Positions 26,926 through 35,163 of a DNA stretch of 64,000 nucleotides are shown piece after piece. The position numbers were made by a program, and so were the translations under genes. Numbering within the stretch: the first letter of the stretch is position 1; every line of letters starts with the position of its first letter. This stretch comes from an uncultured Algibacter sp. Lineage in GTDB: Bacteria; Bacteroidota; Bacteroidia; Flavobacteriales; Flavobacteriaceae. Location of the stretch: positions 186,001 to 250,000 of the forward strand of contig NZ_CANLZX010000001.1 in NCBI RefSeq assembly GCF_947495675.1, written 5' to 3'. The notes beneath the pieces are model-generated. The model was not told where the DNA came from and did not search any database. It was given only the letters and a program-made list of their open reading frames with translations.

Positions 26926-27963
26926 ATGTTTCAATTAGAAGAAAAAATATGGTTTTGGGCATTAGGGATTATTCCAGTAATAATCTTGCTCTTTTTATTG
27001 CTTCAATTCTGGAGATACAAAACACAAAAAAAGTTTGCAGATTTACCACTTCTTAAACGATTAAGCCCAAATAGATCCCTTTTTAAATCTGTTTTAAAAG
27101 TTATTGTTTTATGTATGGCATTTTTTTGTTTAGTAATAGCATTGGTAAACCCTAAAATTGGAACTAAGTTAGAAACCGTTAAGCGAGAAGGTGTAGATAT
27201 TGTTTTTGCTGTCGATGTTTCTAAAAGTATGCTAGCAGAAGATATTGCACCAAATAGATTAGAAAAATCAAAACAACTAGTTACTCAAATCATAAATAAT
27301 TTGGCGAGTGATCGTGTTGGTATTATTGCTTATGCAGGAAAAGCGTTCCCGCAGTTACCAATTACAACGGACTATGCATCAGCAAAAATGTTTTTAAATA
27401 ACATGAATACCGATATGTTATCATCACAAGGAACAGCAATTAATGAAGCTATTAAATTGGCTAAAACGTATTTTGATGATGAAGAGCAAACTAATCGTGT
27501 ACTTATTATAATTTCAGATGGTGAAGACCATAGCGAACAAGCTGCTCTTGTGGCAGAAGAAGCTAGCGAAGAAGGTATTAGAATTTTCACTATTGGAGTA
27601 GGAGATGTAAAAGGAGGGCCAATTCCAGAAAAACGTAATGGTATTGTTTTAAACTATAAAAAAGATAGTCAAGGCGAAACAGTCATAACAAAATTAAATG
27701 AAGAAACCCTTCAAAATATAGCATTAGAAGCTAATGGTGCTTATATTAACGGTAAAAATACAAACGATGTAGTTGAAAATATTCGGGAGATTTTAAATTC
27801 TATGGATAAAACCGAGTTTGAAGCTAAAGAATTTGCCGATTTTAAAGATCAATTTCAATGGTTTTTAGGTTTCGGAATTTTCTTTTTACTATTGGATATT
27901 TTACTATTAGAACGAAAAACAGCATGGTTAAAGAAGTTAAATCTATTTAATGAGAACCTTTAA
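26926..27963 (+). CDS. batB: BatB, VWA-domain membrane protein
   Basis: 345 aa, a paralogue of BatA with the same layout: membrane helices at about 9-28 and 54-74, a VWA domain, and a C-terminal helix near 315-332. The metal site is DVSKS (D97, S99, S101) with IISDGEDHSEQ. In BatB proteins this pair of VWA subunits is thought to assemble with BatA in one membrane complex. A 99-nt gap follows before batC with no terminator, so the operon probably continues. Confidence 0.93.
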   Translation: MFQLEEKIWFWALGIIPVIILLFLLLQFWRYKTQKKFADLPLLKRLSPNRSLFKSVLKVIVLCMAFFCLVIALVNPKIGTKLETVKREGVDIVFAVDVSKSMLAEDIAPNRLEKSKQLVTQIINNLASDRVGIIAYAGKAFPQLPITTDYASAKMFLNNMNTDMLSSQGTAINEAIKLAKTYFDDEEQTNRVLIIISDGEDHSEQAALVAEEASEEGIRIFTIGVGDVKGGPIPEKRNGIVLNYKKDSQGETVITKLNEETLQNIALEANGAYINGKNTNDVVENIREILNSMDKTEFEAKEFADFKDQFQWFLGFGIFFLLLDILLLERKTAWLKKLNLFNENL

Positions 27964-28062
27964 ATAAAAATAAATGAGCATCTTAAACATAGTCTAAAGG
28001 TTTTAATTTTATAAAATATTTAACTAGAAAAACACATAAGATTCTATATTTTAGAAATAAAA

Positions 28063-28929
28063 ATGAAACATATAATAGCATTAATATTAACAATAATCTC
28101 TTTTATTTCTTTTGCCCAAGAAGAAAATAAAGAATTATTATTAGCAGCAAAGAAAGCTAATAACTTTGTGTATCAAGGCAATGAATTAATTGAGAGCCAA
28201 GATTATGTTTTAGCCGAAATGGAATATAGAAAAGCTATTTCCGAAAAACCAACAACAGAAGCTGCTGCGTATAATTTAGGAACTTCGTATTATAAAAGCG
28301 GAAATTTTGATGAGTCACTTTATAGACTTCAGCAAGCCACAAAAACAGCAACTTCAAAACCTGAAAAACATAAAGCATTTCATAATATTGGTAATATTTT
28401 AATGCAAAATAAAAAATGTAAAGAAGCTGTTGAGGCTTATAAAAATGCATTAAGAAATAACCCTTCAGATAATGAAACACGTTACAATTTAAGTGTGGCT
28501 AAAATTTGTGCTGAAGAGCAACAAAAGCAAGACGACCAAAACAAAGACGATAAACAAGATAACCAAGACCAAAACGACGAGAATAAAGAAAATCAAGATA
28601 ACAAGGATAAAGAAAACCAAGACAAAGAAGGAGAAGATAAAGAAGACAAAAAAGACGAAGGCGATCAAGATAAGAAAGAAGGAGAAGATGAAAAAGACGA
28701 TGAAGGAAAGCCTAAGGATGAGAAGAAAGATGATAAAAAAGAAAACGGAAAAGGTGATGAAGATAAAAAGAAAGAACAACAAAAACCTCAGCCACAGCCA
28801 GGACAATTGTCTCCACAACAAATTAAAAATTTGTTAGAAGCAATGAATAATCAAGAGCAAAAAGTTCAAGAAAAAATGAATGCTGAAAAACAAAAAGGCG
28901 TAAAAATTAAAACAGAAAAAGATTGGTAG
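28063..28929 (+). CDS. batC: BatC, TPR protein with highly charged tail
   Basis: 288 aa. A signal peptide (IIALILTIISFISFAQ) is followed by about three TPR repeats (about 34-150; AAYNLGTSYYKSGNFDES, HNIGNILMQNKKCKEA). Residues about 155-245 consist almost only of D, E, K, N and Q, a disordered polyampholyte. The protein ends with a short helix containing LSPQQIKNLLEAMNNQE and a basic end. TPR repeats point to a scaffold for the Bat complex. The charged tail is longer than a simple linker needs to be. Confidence 0.88.
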   Translation: MKHIIALILTIISFISFAQEENKELLLAAKKANNFVYQGNELIESQDYVLAEMEYRKAISEKPTTEAAAYNLGTSYYKSGNFDESLYRLQQATKTATSKPEKHKAFHNIGNILMQNKKCKEAVEAYKNALRNNPSDNETRYNLSVAKICAEEQQKQDDQNKDDKQDNQDQNDENKENQDNKDKENQDKEGEDKEDKKDEGDQDKKEGEDEKDDEGKPKDEKKDDKKENGKGDEDKKKEQQKPQPQPGQLSPQQIKNLLEAMNNQEQKVQEKMNAEKQKGVKIKTEKDW

Positions 28930-29021
28930 TTAATAACTCTAAATCTTAAAATAAAGAATAAGATTAAAAACACTCATATTGTTTTGCTAAGCGTAATTGA
29001 AGCATCTCAATTAAATTTAAA

Positions 29022-30791
29022 ATGAAATTTAAAACCTACACATACATATTATTTTTACTCATTTCAACCTTTACCTATGCACAGGTAAAATTTGACGCCA
29101 AAGTAAGTAAAAACAAACTTGGGGTCAATGAACGTTTGCGAATAGATTTTGAAATGAATCAAGATGGTGATAATTTTAATCCACCAGATTTTACAGGATT
29201 TACTGTTGTTGGTGGTCCAAATCAATCAGTAAGTAATTCTTGGATTAATGGTAAGCGGTCTTTTAAAAAAACCTATACGTACTTTTTATCACCTAAAAAG
29301 CGAGGCACTTTTACTATTTCTCAAGCTACAATAAATATAAAAGATGAGATTTATAAAACAACTCCAATAAAGGTTGAGGTTACAGCAGCTGTAGATATAC
29401 CTAAAGACCCTAATGATCCAAATTACTTAGCATCAGAAAATATTCATTTAGTAGCTGAGGTTTCTAAAACCAATCCATATATAAATGAGGCAATAACCGT
29501 AGTTTATAAACTGTATGTGTCGCCAAAAATAGCTGTTGATAATTGGAATGAAATTGACACACCAAGATATAATGATTTTTGGAGCCAAAATATAAACACT
29601 CAAGGCCAAAAAGTGCAAAATGGGACTTACAAAGGTGAAGATTATCGTTATTTAGTATTAAGAAAAACGGTGTTATATCCACAAAAAACAGGTAAATTAA
29701 ATATTGAGCCATTAACCCTCGACCTCTCTATGCGAGTGCCTACAAATAGACGAGATATTTTTGGGAGTTTATTAATGACTCGAATTAATAAAACGGTTTC
29801 TGCAGGTAATAAAACTATAAATGTTAAAGCATTACCTAATGCAGGAAAGCCAGCTGATTTTACAGGAGCCGTTGGGGATTTTTCTCTTGACGTATCGGCC
29901 TCTAAATCAGAGTTAGATGCTTCAGAGTCATTACAACTAAAAGTAGATGTATCAGGAAATGGAAATTTAAAATTATTTAAACTTCCAAAAATATCATTAC
30001 CAAGTTCTTTAGAAGTTTATGAACCTGAGCATGAAGAAAATGTTAGAACTAATTTAGGTGGAATGCAAGGAAATATATCTGATAGATATACGGTGGTACC
30101 ACAATATAAAGGTAAATACCCTATACCAAGCATATCTTTTTCATATTTTGATTTAAAAACTGAAAGTTATAAAAGGTTGTCTTCAGATGAAATTGTAATT
30201 AATGTTTTAAACGGACCTTCAAATAATACATCTTCAACTGAAAGTAATGTAAATTCTAATAATAAACAGGCAGTTGTTTTAAGTAGTGATCAGTTTTCAT
30301 TTATTAAAACAAAAACAAATTTTTACTCTATAAAGCAACAACATTTCTTTAAATCTAATTTATTTTGGAGTTTATTACTGTTACCTTTCTTAGTAATTCC
30401 ATTGGCTATATTTATTCGTAAAAAGAAAGCCACAAGAGATGCTGATGTTTATGGTAATAAAATAAGAAAGGCTAATAAGTTAGCAAGGAAATATTTAGGC
30501 AATGCAAAAAAATCTTTAGGAAAAAAAGAAGCATTTTATATTGCACTTGAAAAAGCACTGCATAATTATTTAAAAGCAAAATTACATATTGAAACTAATG
30601 AGTTAAGTAAAGATAAAATCAAGGATTTATTAAGTAAAAAAGGCGTTGAAGATACTGTTATAGAGGATTTTAAAAGTATTCTTGAAAGCTGTGAGTTAGC
30701 TCGATACACACCCATTGACATTGTTACCATGCAGGAAGATTATGATAAGTCTGCAAAAACAATTTCTCTAATTGATAAACAAGCACGTTAA
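29022..30791 (+). CDS. batD: BatD, oxygen-tolerance family membrane protein
   Basis: 589 aa. A signal peptide (YILFLLISTFTYAQ) leads to beta-rich BatD repeats in the periplasm (KLGVNERLRIDFEMNQDGD, SESLQLKVDVSGNGNLKLF). A C-terminal membrane helix is at about 447-465 (FWSLLLLPFLVIPLAIFI), followed by a cytoplasmic helical domain (FYIALEKALHNYLKAKL) resembling the matching part of BatH. It is the BatD subunit of the Bat complex. The stop is 1 nt before the batE ATG. Confidence 0.9.
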   Translation: MKFKTYTYILFLLISTFTYAQVKFDAKVSKNKLGVNERLRIDFEMNQDGDNFNPPDFTGFTVVGGPNQSVSNSWINGKRSFKKTYTYFLSPKKRGTFTISQATINIKDEIYKTTPIKVEVTAAVDIPKDPNDPNYLASENIHLVAEVSKTNPYINEAITVVYKLYVSPKIAVDNWNEIDTPRYNDFWSQNINTQGQKVQNGTYKGEDYRYLVLRKTVLYPQKTGKLNIEPLTLDLSMRVPTNRRDIFGSLLMTRINKTVSAGNKTINVKALPNAGKPADFTGAVGDFSLDVSASKSELDASESLQLKVDVSGNGNLKLFKLPKISLPSSLEVYEPEHEENVRTNLGGMQGNISDRYTVVPQYKGKYPIPSISFSYFDLKTESYKRLSSDEIVINVLNGPSNNTSSTESNVNSNNKQAVVLSSDQFSFIKTKTNFYSIKQQHFFKSNLFWSLLLLPFLVIPLAIFIRKKKATRDADVYGNKIRKANKLARKYLGNAKKSLGKKEAFYIALEKALHNYLKAKLHIETNELSKDKIKDLLSKKGVEDTVIEDFKSILESCELARYTPIDIVTMQEDYDKSAKTISLIDKQAR

Positions 30792-30792
30792 T

Positions 30793-31551
30793 ATGAAACA
30801 AATATTTTACATACTATCGTTATTGTTCAGTTTTGGACTTTTTGCTCAAAATGAAGAGTTGTTTGAAAAAGCTAATACCTATTATAACGAAGCCAAATAT
30901 GCTGAAGCTATTGATAATTACAATGCAATTTTAGAAACAGAAAAGCATTCAGCCGATTTATATTATAATCTAGCGAATGCACATTATAAACTCAATAATA
31001 TTGCACCAAGTATTTATTATTATGAAAAGGCACTTTTATTAAACCCTGATGATACAGATATAATTAACAATCTAGCATTTGCAAAAAATATGACTATTGA
31101 TGCTATAGATGTTGTGCCAGATGTTGGTTTTTCAAAAATATTAAATAATACAACAAACAAAATGTCTTATGATAATTGGGCAAAAACATCTGTTGGCTTA
31201 GTATTTTGTTTTGTTTTGTTGTTTTTGGTATATTATTTTGCCTATTCAACTTTAAATAAGCGTTTAGCCTTTATTGGAAGTATTACTGCTTTAATACTAG
31301 TTTTTATTACACTTGCTTTTGCTTTCCATAAATTTAATTTAGATAAAAATAACAATCCAGCAATTGTTTTTGCTCAAGAGGCTAAGGTTAAAGCAGAACC
31401 TAATACAAGAAGTGAAGAGTCTTTTAGGTTGCATGAAGGTACTAAGATTCAAGTAATAGATGCAGTAGATGAATGGAATAAAATAAAACTTTCAGATGGT
31501 AAAATAGGGTGGATTTCATCTGAAGATATAAAATTGTTAAATAATCTATGA
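30793..31551 (+). CDS. batE: BatE, TPR and SH3-like domain protein
   Basis: 252 aa from the ATG at 30793, directly after the batD stop. The longer frame from 30772 overlaps batD and would bury the signal peptide MKQIFYILSLLFSFGLFAQ. TPR repeats occupy about 20-100 (YEKALLLNPDDTDIINNLA). Two membrane helices are at about 132-153 and 159-180, and a bacterial SH3 domain ends the protein (EAKVKAEPNTRS, WNKIKLSDGKIGWIS). This is the usual last gene of the Bacteroidetes bat operon. Confidence 0.9.
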   Translation: MKQIFYILSLLFSFGLFAQNEELFEKANTYYNEAKYAEAIDNYNAILETEKHSADLYYNLANAHYKLNNIAPSIYYYEKALLLNPDDTDIINNLAFAKNMTIDAIDVVPDVGFSKILNNTTNKMSYDNWAKTSVGLVFCFVLLFLVYYFAYSTLNKRLAFIGSITALILVFITLAFAFHKFNLDKNNNPAIVFAQEAKVKAEPNTRSEESFRLHEGTKIQVIDAVDEWNKIKLSDGKIGWISSEDIKLLNNL

Positions 31552-31599
31552 TTATTCATGAACAAAAAATGATATATTTACCATTCCAATAAAATTAAA

Positions 31600-31902
31600 A
31601 TGAGAAGAAACATTATTTCTTTAATATTTTCTACAATGTTTGTGTTGTTTCTAACAGCACCAACCATCATTTTAATTATAGACAATACAACCGATATTAG
31701 TAGCTTTTATATCTCTAGTGAAGAAGAAGAAAAAGGTCATGAAAAAAGTAAAGACAAAGATCTAATTTTTTACGATTTTTTAAACTCAACTTCAGTTTTT
31801 AATTTAACCGAAAAAGAATCTTATTTAGAATATTTTTTTAAAAATTACCCCAAACCACATTTAAACTTAATTTTTCCTCCACCAGATTCTTACATATTAT
31901 AA
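31600..31902 (+). CDS. Small acidic membrane or secreted protein upstream of SulP
   Basis: 100 aa, not recognised. It begins with a hydrophobic segment (IISLIFSTMFVLFLTAPTII, about 5-27) that is a signal anchor or an uncleaved signal. An acidic run with EEEEKGHEKSKDKD follows, then a C-terminal part ending PPPDSYIL. It sits 48 nt after batE and 88 nt before the first SulP gene, same strand. Position and charge suggest a partner of the transport cluster, but this is only an inference. Confidence 0.6.
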   Translation: MRRNIISLIFSTMFVLFLTAPTIILIIDNTTDISSFYISSEEEEKGHEKSKDKDLIFYDFLNSTSVFNLTEKESYLEYFFKNYPKPHLNLIFPPPDSYIL

Positions 31903-31949
31903 TTACAAATTCATAGACTTTTTATAAAGTCTAACTTAAAATTTAATAA

Positions 31950-31974
31950 CTTTTGGTATTAAACATGCCAAAAG
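31950..31974. promoter_or_regulatory. Inverted repeat upstream of the SulP gene
   Basis: CTTTTGG and CCAAAAG arms are 11 nt apart and end 16 nt before the ATG of the SulP gene at 31991. It could be an operator or an mRNA hairpin over the translation start. Confidence 0.35.
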
Positions 31975-31990
31975 AAAAAATCATTATAAT

Positions 31991-33583
31991 ATGTTTAAAA
32001 CTATTAAAAATGACTTACCAGCGAGTATAGTCGTATTTTTTGTTGCCTTACCATTGTGTTTAGGTATTGCTCTTGCCAGTGGAGCACCCTTGTTTTCGGG
32101 ATTAATAGCTGGTATAATTGGAGGAATTGTTGTAGGAGCTCTTAGTGGTTCTAAAATAGGAGTAAGTGGTCCTGCTGCTGGTTTAGCAGCTATTGTACTA
32201 ACTGCAATAGGCACTTTGGGTGGTTATGAAAACTTTTTAGTTGCAGTAGTTTTAGGAGGAATAATTCAGTTAATTTTTGGCTTTTTAAAAGCAGGAATTA
32301 TTGGTTATTATTTTCCTTCATCGGTAATTAAAGGCATGCTTACAGGTATTGGGATTATTATTATTTTAAAACAAATACCACATTTTTTCGGTTACGATGC
32401 AGATCCAGAAGGAGATTTTGCATTTTTTCAAGTGGATGGCGAAAATACTTTCTCAGATATTTTTAAATCTTTAAAATTTATTACTCCAGGATCTGCTTTA
32501 ATAGGTATTATTGGTTTAAGTATTTTAATACTATGGGATAAAGTATTATCTAAAAAAGGGAAAATATTTCAAATTATTCAAGGCCCATTAGTGGCTGTTG
32601 TTGTTGGTATTATATTTTATGTATTAACACAATCAAATGAAGTTTTAGCTATTTCTCAATCGCACTTAGTAAGTGTGCCAGTTCCTGAAGATGCTACATC
32701 ATTTTTAAATCAATTTAGTTTTCCAAATTTTAGTGCGATTACCAATACAGAAGTCTGGATTGTTGCTTTTACAATAGCATTGGTTGCTAGTTTAGAAACT
32801 TTATTATGTGTAGAAGCTACAGATAGATTAGATCCACATAAAAACGTTACGCCTACTAACCGTGAATTATTAGCTCAAGGAGCTGGAAATATTCTTTCAG
32901 GATTAGTTGGTGGTTTACCTATAACTCAAGTAATTGTTCGTAGTTCGGCTAATATTCAATCAGGTGGGGTTTCAAAAATGTCGGCAATCATTCATGGTTT
33001 CTTCTTATTAATATCTGTTATATTAATTCCTAGGTTGTTAAATATGATTCCTCTTTCGGTATTAGCTGCAATTTTACTTGTTGTGGGTTATAAGTTGGCT
33101 AAACCAAAACTTTTTAAAAAAATGTTTGATTTAGGTTGGAAACAATCTATACCATTTTTTGTTACGGTTTTAGGAATTGTTTTTATTGATTTACTTTGGG
33201 GTATTGGTTTAGGCCTAGCTGTTGGTATAGTTGTAATTTTAATGAAAAGCTACCAAAACTCTCATTTCTTACATATTGAAGATAAGAGTAATGGAAAGCA
33301 CAGAATAAAAATGACCCTTGCAGAAGAGGTAACATTTTTTAATAAAGGTGCTATTTTAAAAGAACTAGATAGTTTACCAATAGATACTTATTTAGAAATC
33401 GATTTACTAAAAACAAGATATTTGGATAATGATATTATTGAAATTTTAGAAGACTTTTTATTAAAAGCCAGAGAGCGAAATATTGATATTAAATTAATAT
33501 CTAAACGTGGTGTCGTAGAAAACCCATCAAGCTTTGTTCAGTTTTTTAATGAAAGACCTAAATCAAGTTTAAGTTTAAGTTAA
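31991..33583 (+). CDS. SulP family anion transporter, probable bicarbonate carrier
   Basis: 530 aa with about 10-12 hydrophobic helices from residue 10 to about 410 and a C-terminal STAS-like domain (about 430-525; LPIDTYLEIDLLKTRYLDND). The N-terminal LPASIVVFFVALPLCLGIAL and SGPAAGLAAIVLTAI segments are typical of SulP (SLC26-like) carriers. Family members carry sulfate, bicarbonate or other anions. The adjacent carbonic anhydrases argue for bicarbonate (BicA-like), but the sequence alone cannot prove the substrate. The Usp-like gene begins 5 nt downstream. Confidence 0.88.
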   Translation: MFKTIKNDLPASIVVFFVALPLCLGIALASGAPLFSGLIAGIIGGIVVGALSGSKIGVSGPAAGLAAIVLTAIGTLGGYENFLVAVVLGGIIQLIFGFLKAGIIGYYFPSSVIKGMLTGIGIIIILKQIPHFFGYDADPEGDFAFFQVDGENTFSDIFKSLKFITPGSALIGIIGLSILILWDKVLSKKGKIFQIIQGPLVAVVVGIIFYVLTQSNEVLAISQSHLVSVPVPEDATSFLNQFSFPNFSAITNTEVWIVAFTIALVASLETLLCVEATDRLDPHKNVTPTNRELLAQGAGNILSGLVGGLPITQVIVRSSANIQSGGVSKMSAIIHGFFLLISVILIPRLLNMIPLSVLAAILLVVGYKLAKPKLFKKMFDLGWKQSIPFFVTVLGIVFIDLLWGIGLGLAVGIVVILMKSYQNSHFLHIEDKSNGKHRIKMTLAEEVTFFNKGAILKELDSLPIDTYLEIDLLKTRYLDNDIIEILEDFLLKARERNIDIKLISKRGVVENPSSFVQFFNERPKSSLSLS

Positions 33584-33588
33584 AAATC

Positions 33589-34404
33589 ATGAAAAATCAT
33601 AAATATAAAGTTGTAGTCCTGTCCGACTTAAAAGAAGCGACAGAAAACTCACTAAAAAGCACCATAAGTTTAGTTAGAAATTTAGGTGCTGATATTAAGT
33701 TTTTTCATGTAAAAAAACCAACTGATGTGGTTAAAAGAGATAGTCAGTTATCAACCTTTCGAACTATAAATGAACAGCATAATATAACCACAAAGCATAT
33801 TGAAAATTTGATTAAATCTGTGTCTAAAACTTATGATGTTAATATAGATTATAGTCATGCATTTGGTAATGTGAAAAACGAAATTCAAGATTATTTAAAT
33901 GAACATCAACCAGACATTGTTGTTTTAGGAAAAAGAAAAATAAAAACAATGGGATTAATAGGAGACTCTATAACCAAATTTGTTTTAAAAGCCCATAAAG
34001 GAACTATTTTGGTTGTTGGTAACGAAAACACTTTAGATCCAGATATTGATTTGTCTATAGGAGTTTTAAATAGTAATGGATTAAATAACAACGAATCGTT
34101 AGTTAATGATTTGTTGTTGCAATCACAAAAGCCATTAAAAGCATTTAAAGTTATAAATCAAGGTCAAGAACAAGAAAAGGTTGAAATCACTTCAAATAAT
34201 AAGGTAGTCGAGTATGTTTTTGAGCGTAACGATAATACAATTAGTAATTTATCAAAATACTTATTAAAAAGTAACGTTAATTTATTGTATTTAAGTAGAG
34301 TAAGTAAAGAAAAGGATGGTTTAAAAAAATCTGATTTAAAAGATGTAATAGAAAAACTTGAAATCCCAATTTTACTATCCGGAGAATCGAATACCTTAAA
34401 CTAA
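33589..34404 (+). CDS. Universal stress protein (UspA) family
   Basis: 271 aa, probably two Usp-fold halves. The first half (about 1-150) is clear: KYKVVVLSDLKEATENSLK, then HQPDIVVLGKRKIKTMGLIGDSI and ILVVGNE, the usual phosphate-binding end of the fold. The second half is divergent. Usp domains next to SulP transporters are thought to regulate transport, sometimes through nucleotide binding. It lies 5 nt after SulP and 25 nt before a carbonic anhydrase, inside one operon. Confidence 0.82.
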   Translation: MKNHKYKVVVLSDLKEATENSLKSTISLVRNLGADIKFFHVKKPTDVVKRDSQLSTFRTINEQHNITTKHIENLIKSVSKTYDVNIDYSHAFGNVKNEIQDYLNEHQPDIVVLGKRKIKTMGLIGDSITKFVLKAHKGTILVVGNENTLDPDIDLSIGVLNSNGLNNNESLVNDLLLQSQKPLKAFKVINQGQEQEKVEITSNNKVVEYVFERNDNTISNLSKYLLKSNVNLLYLSRVSKEKDGLKKSDLKDVIEKLEIPILLSGESNTLN

Positions 34405-34429
34405 ACAATTTAATTTAAAAATATATATT

Positions 34430-35059
34430 ATGAAAGCACATACTAGAGAAACACAATTAACAATGACACCTGAGAAGTCCATTCAATTTTTAAAAGAAGG
34501 GAATCAAAGGTTTCAAAATAACTTAAAAGCTAATAGAAACCTTTTGGAGCAGGTAAATGATACTAGTGATGGTCAATTTCCATTTGCAACAATTTTAAGC
34601 TGTATTGATTCTAGGGTATCAGCAGAGTTAGTTTTCGACCAAGGTTTAGGAGATATATTTAGTGTTCGTATAGCAGGAAACTTTGTAAACGAAGATATTT
34701 TAGGAAGCATGGAATTTGCATGTAAATTAGCAGGAACCAAAGTAATTGTAGTTTTAGGACATACCAGTTGTGGAGCAATAAAAGGAGCTTGTGATGATGC
34801 TAAACTTGGAAACTTAACAGCCATGTTAAGCAAAATTAAACCAGCAGTTAATGCTGTGGAAGAACCAGCAGATGCAAGTTTAAGAAACTCCTCAAACATA
34901 GATTTTGTTAATCATGTAGCAGAAAAAAATGTATTGTTAACTATAGATAGGATAATGAAAGAAAGTCCTGTTTTAGCAGAAATGCAGAATAATGGAGACA
35001 TAAAAATTGTAGGAGCAATGTATGATATCAATTCAGGTGCTGTCAATTTTTTCGAATAA
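34430..35059 (+). CDS. Beta-carbonic anhydrase (first copy)
   Basis: 209 aa cytoplasmic zinc enzyme converting CO2 and water to bicarbonate. Zinc ligands are C58, H111 and C114, and the D60-R62 dyad is intact (SCIDSRV, LGHTSCGAIKGA). It is only distantly similar to the second copy at 37027, so the two are not a recent duplication. It is the third gene of the SulP-Usp-CA set and is followed by a terminator-like hairpin, so the next SulP-CA pair may be separately controlled. Confidence 0.94.
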   Translation: MKAHTRETQLTMTPEKSIQFLKEGNQRFQNNLKANRNLLEQVNDTSDGQFPFATILSCIDSRVSAELVFDQGLGDIFSVRIAGNFVNEDILGSMEFACKLAGTKVIVVLGHTSCGAIKGACDDAKLGNLTAMLSKIKPAVNAVEEPADASLRNSSNIDFVNHVAEKNVLLTIDRIMKESPVLAEMQNNGDIKIVGAMYDINSGAVNFFE

Positions 35060-35080
35060 TTAAATAAAAAATTTAATTTT

Positions 35081-35118
35081 AAAAAAAATCAATACCCTAA
35101 GTGTTGATTTTTTTTTTT
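35081..35118 (+). terminator. Terminator or attenuator between the two SulP/CA sets
   Basis: AAATCAATAC and GTGTTGATTT form an imperfect stem around CCTAA, followed by a long T-run. The next gene starts about 45 nt later. Confidence 0.6.
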
Positions 35119-35163
35119 GACACTTTTTTGAATTAACTTGGTACTTCTAAACTATAATTAAAT

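Noticed and set aside
28489..28837. Long open frames on both strands over the batC tail
   Set aside because: They are shadows of the low-complexity Lys/Asp/Glu codons of BatC; the translations are equally low in complexity and have no start context.
35117..35133. A second sigma-54-like site (TTGACAC-TTTT-TTGAA) before the second SulP gene
   Set aside because: The essential GG of the -24 element is missing (GA instead), and the sequence overlaps the T-run of the terminator.
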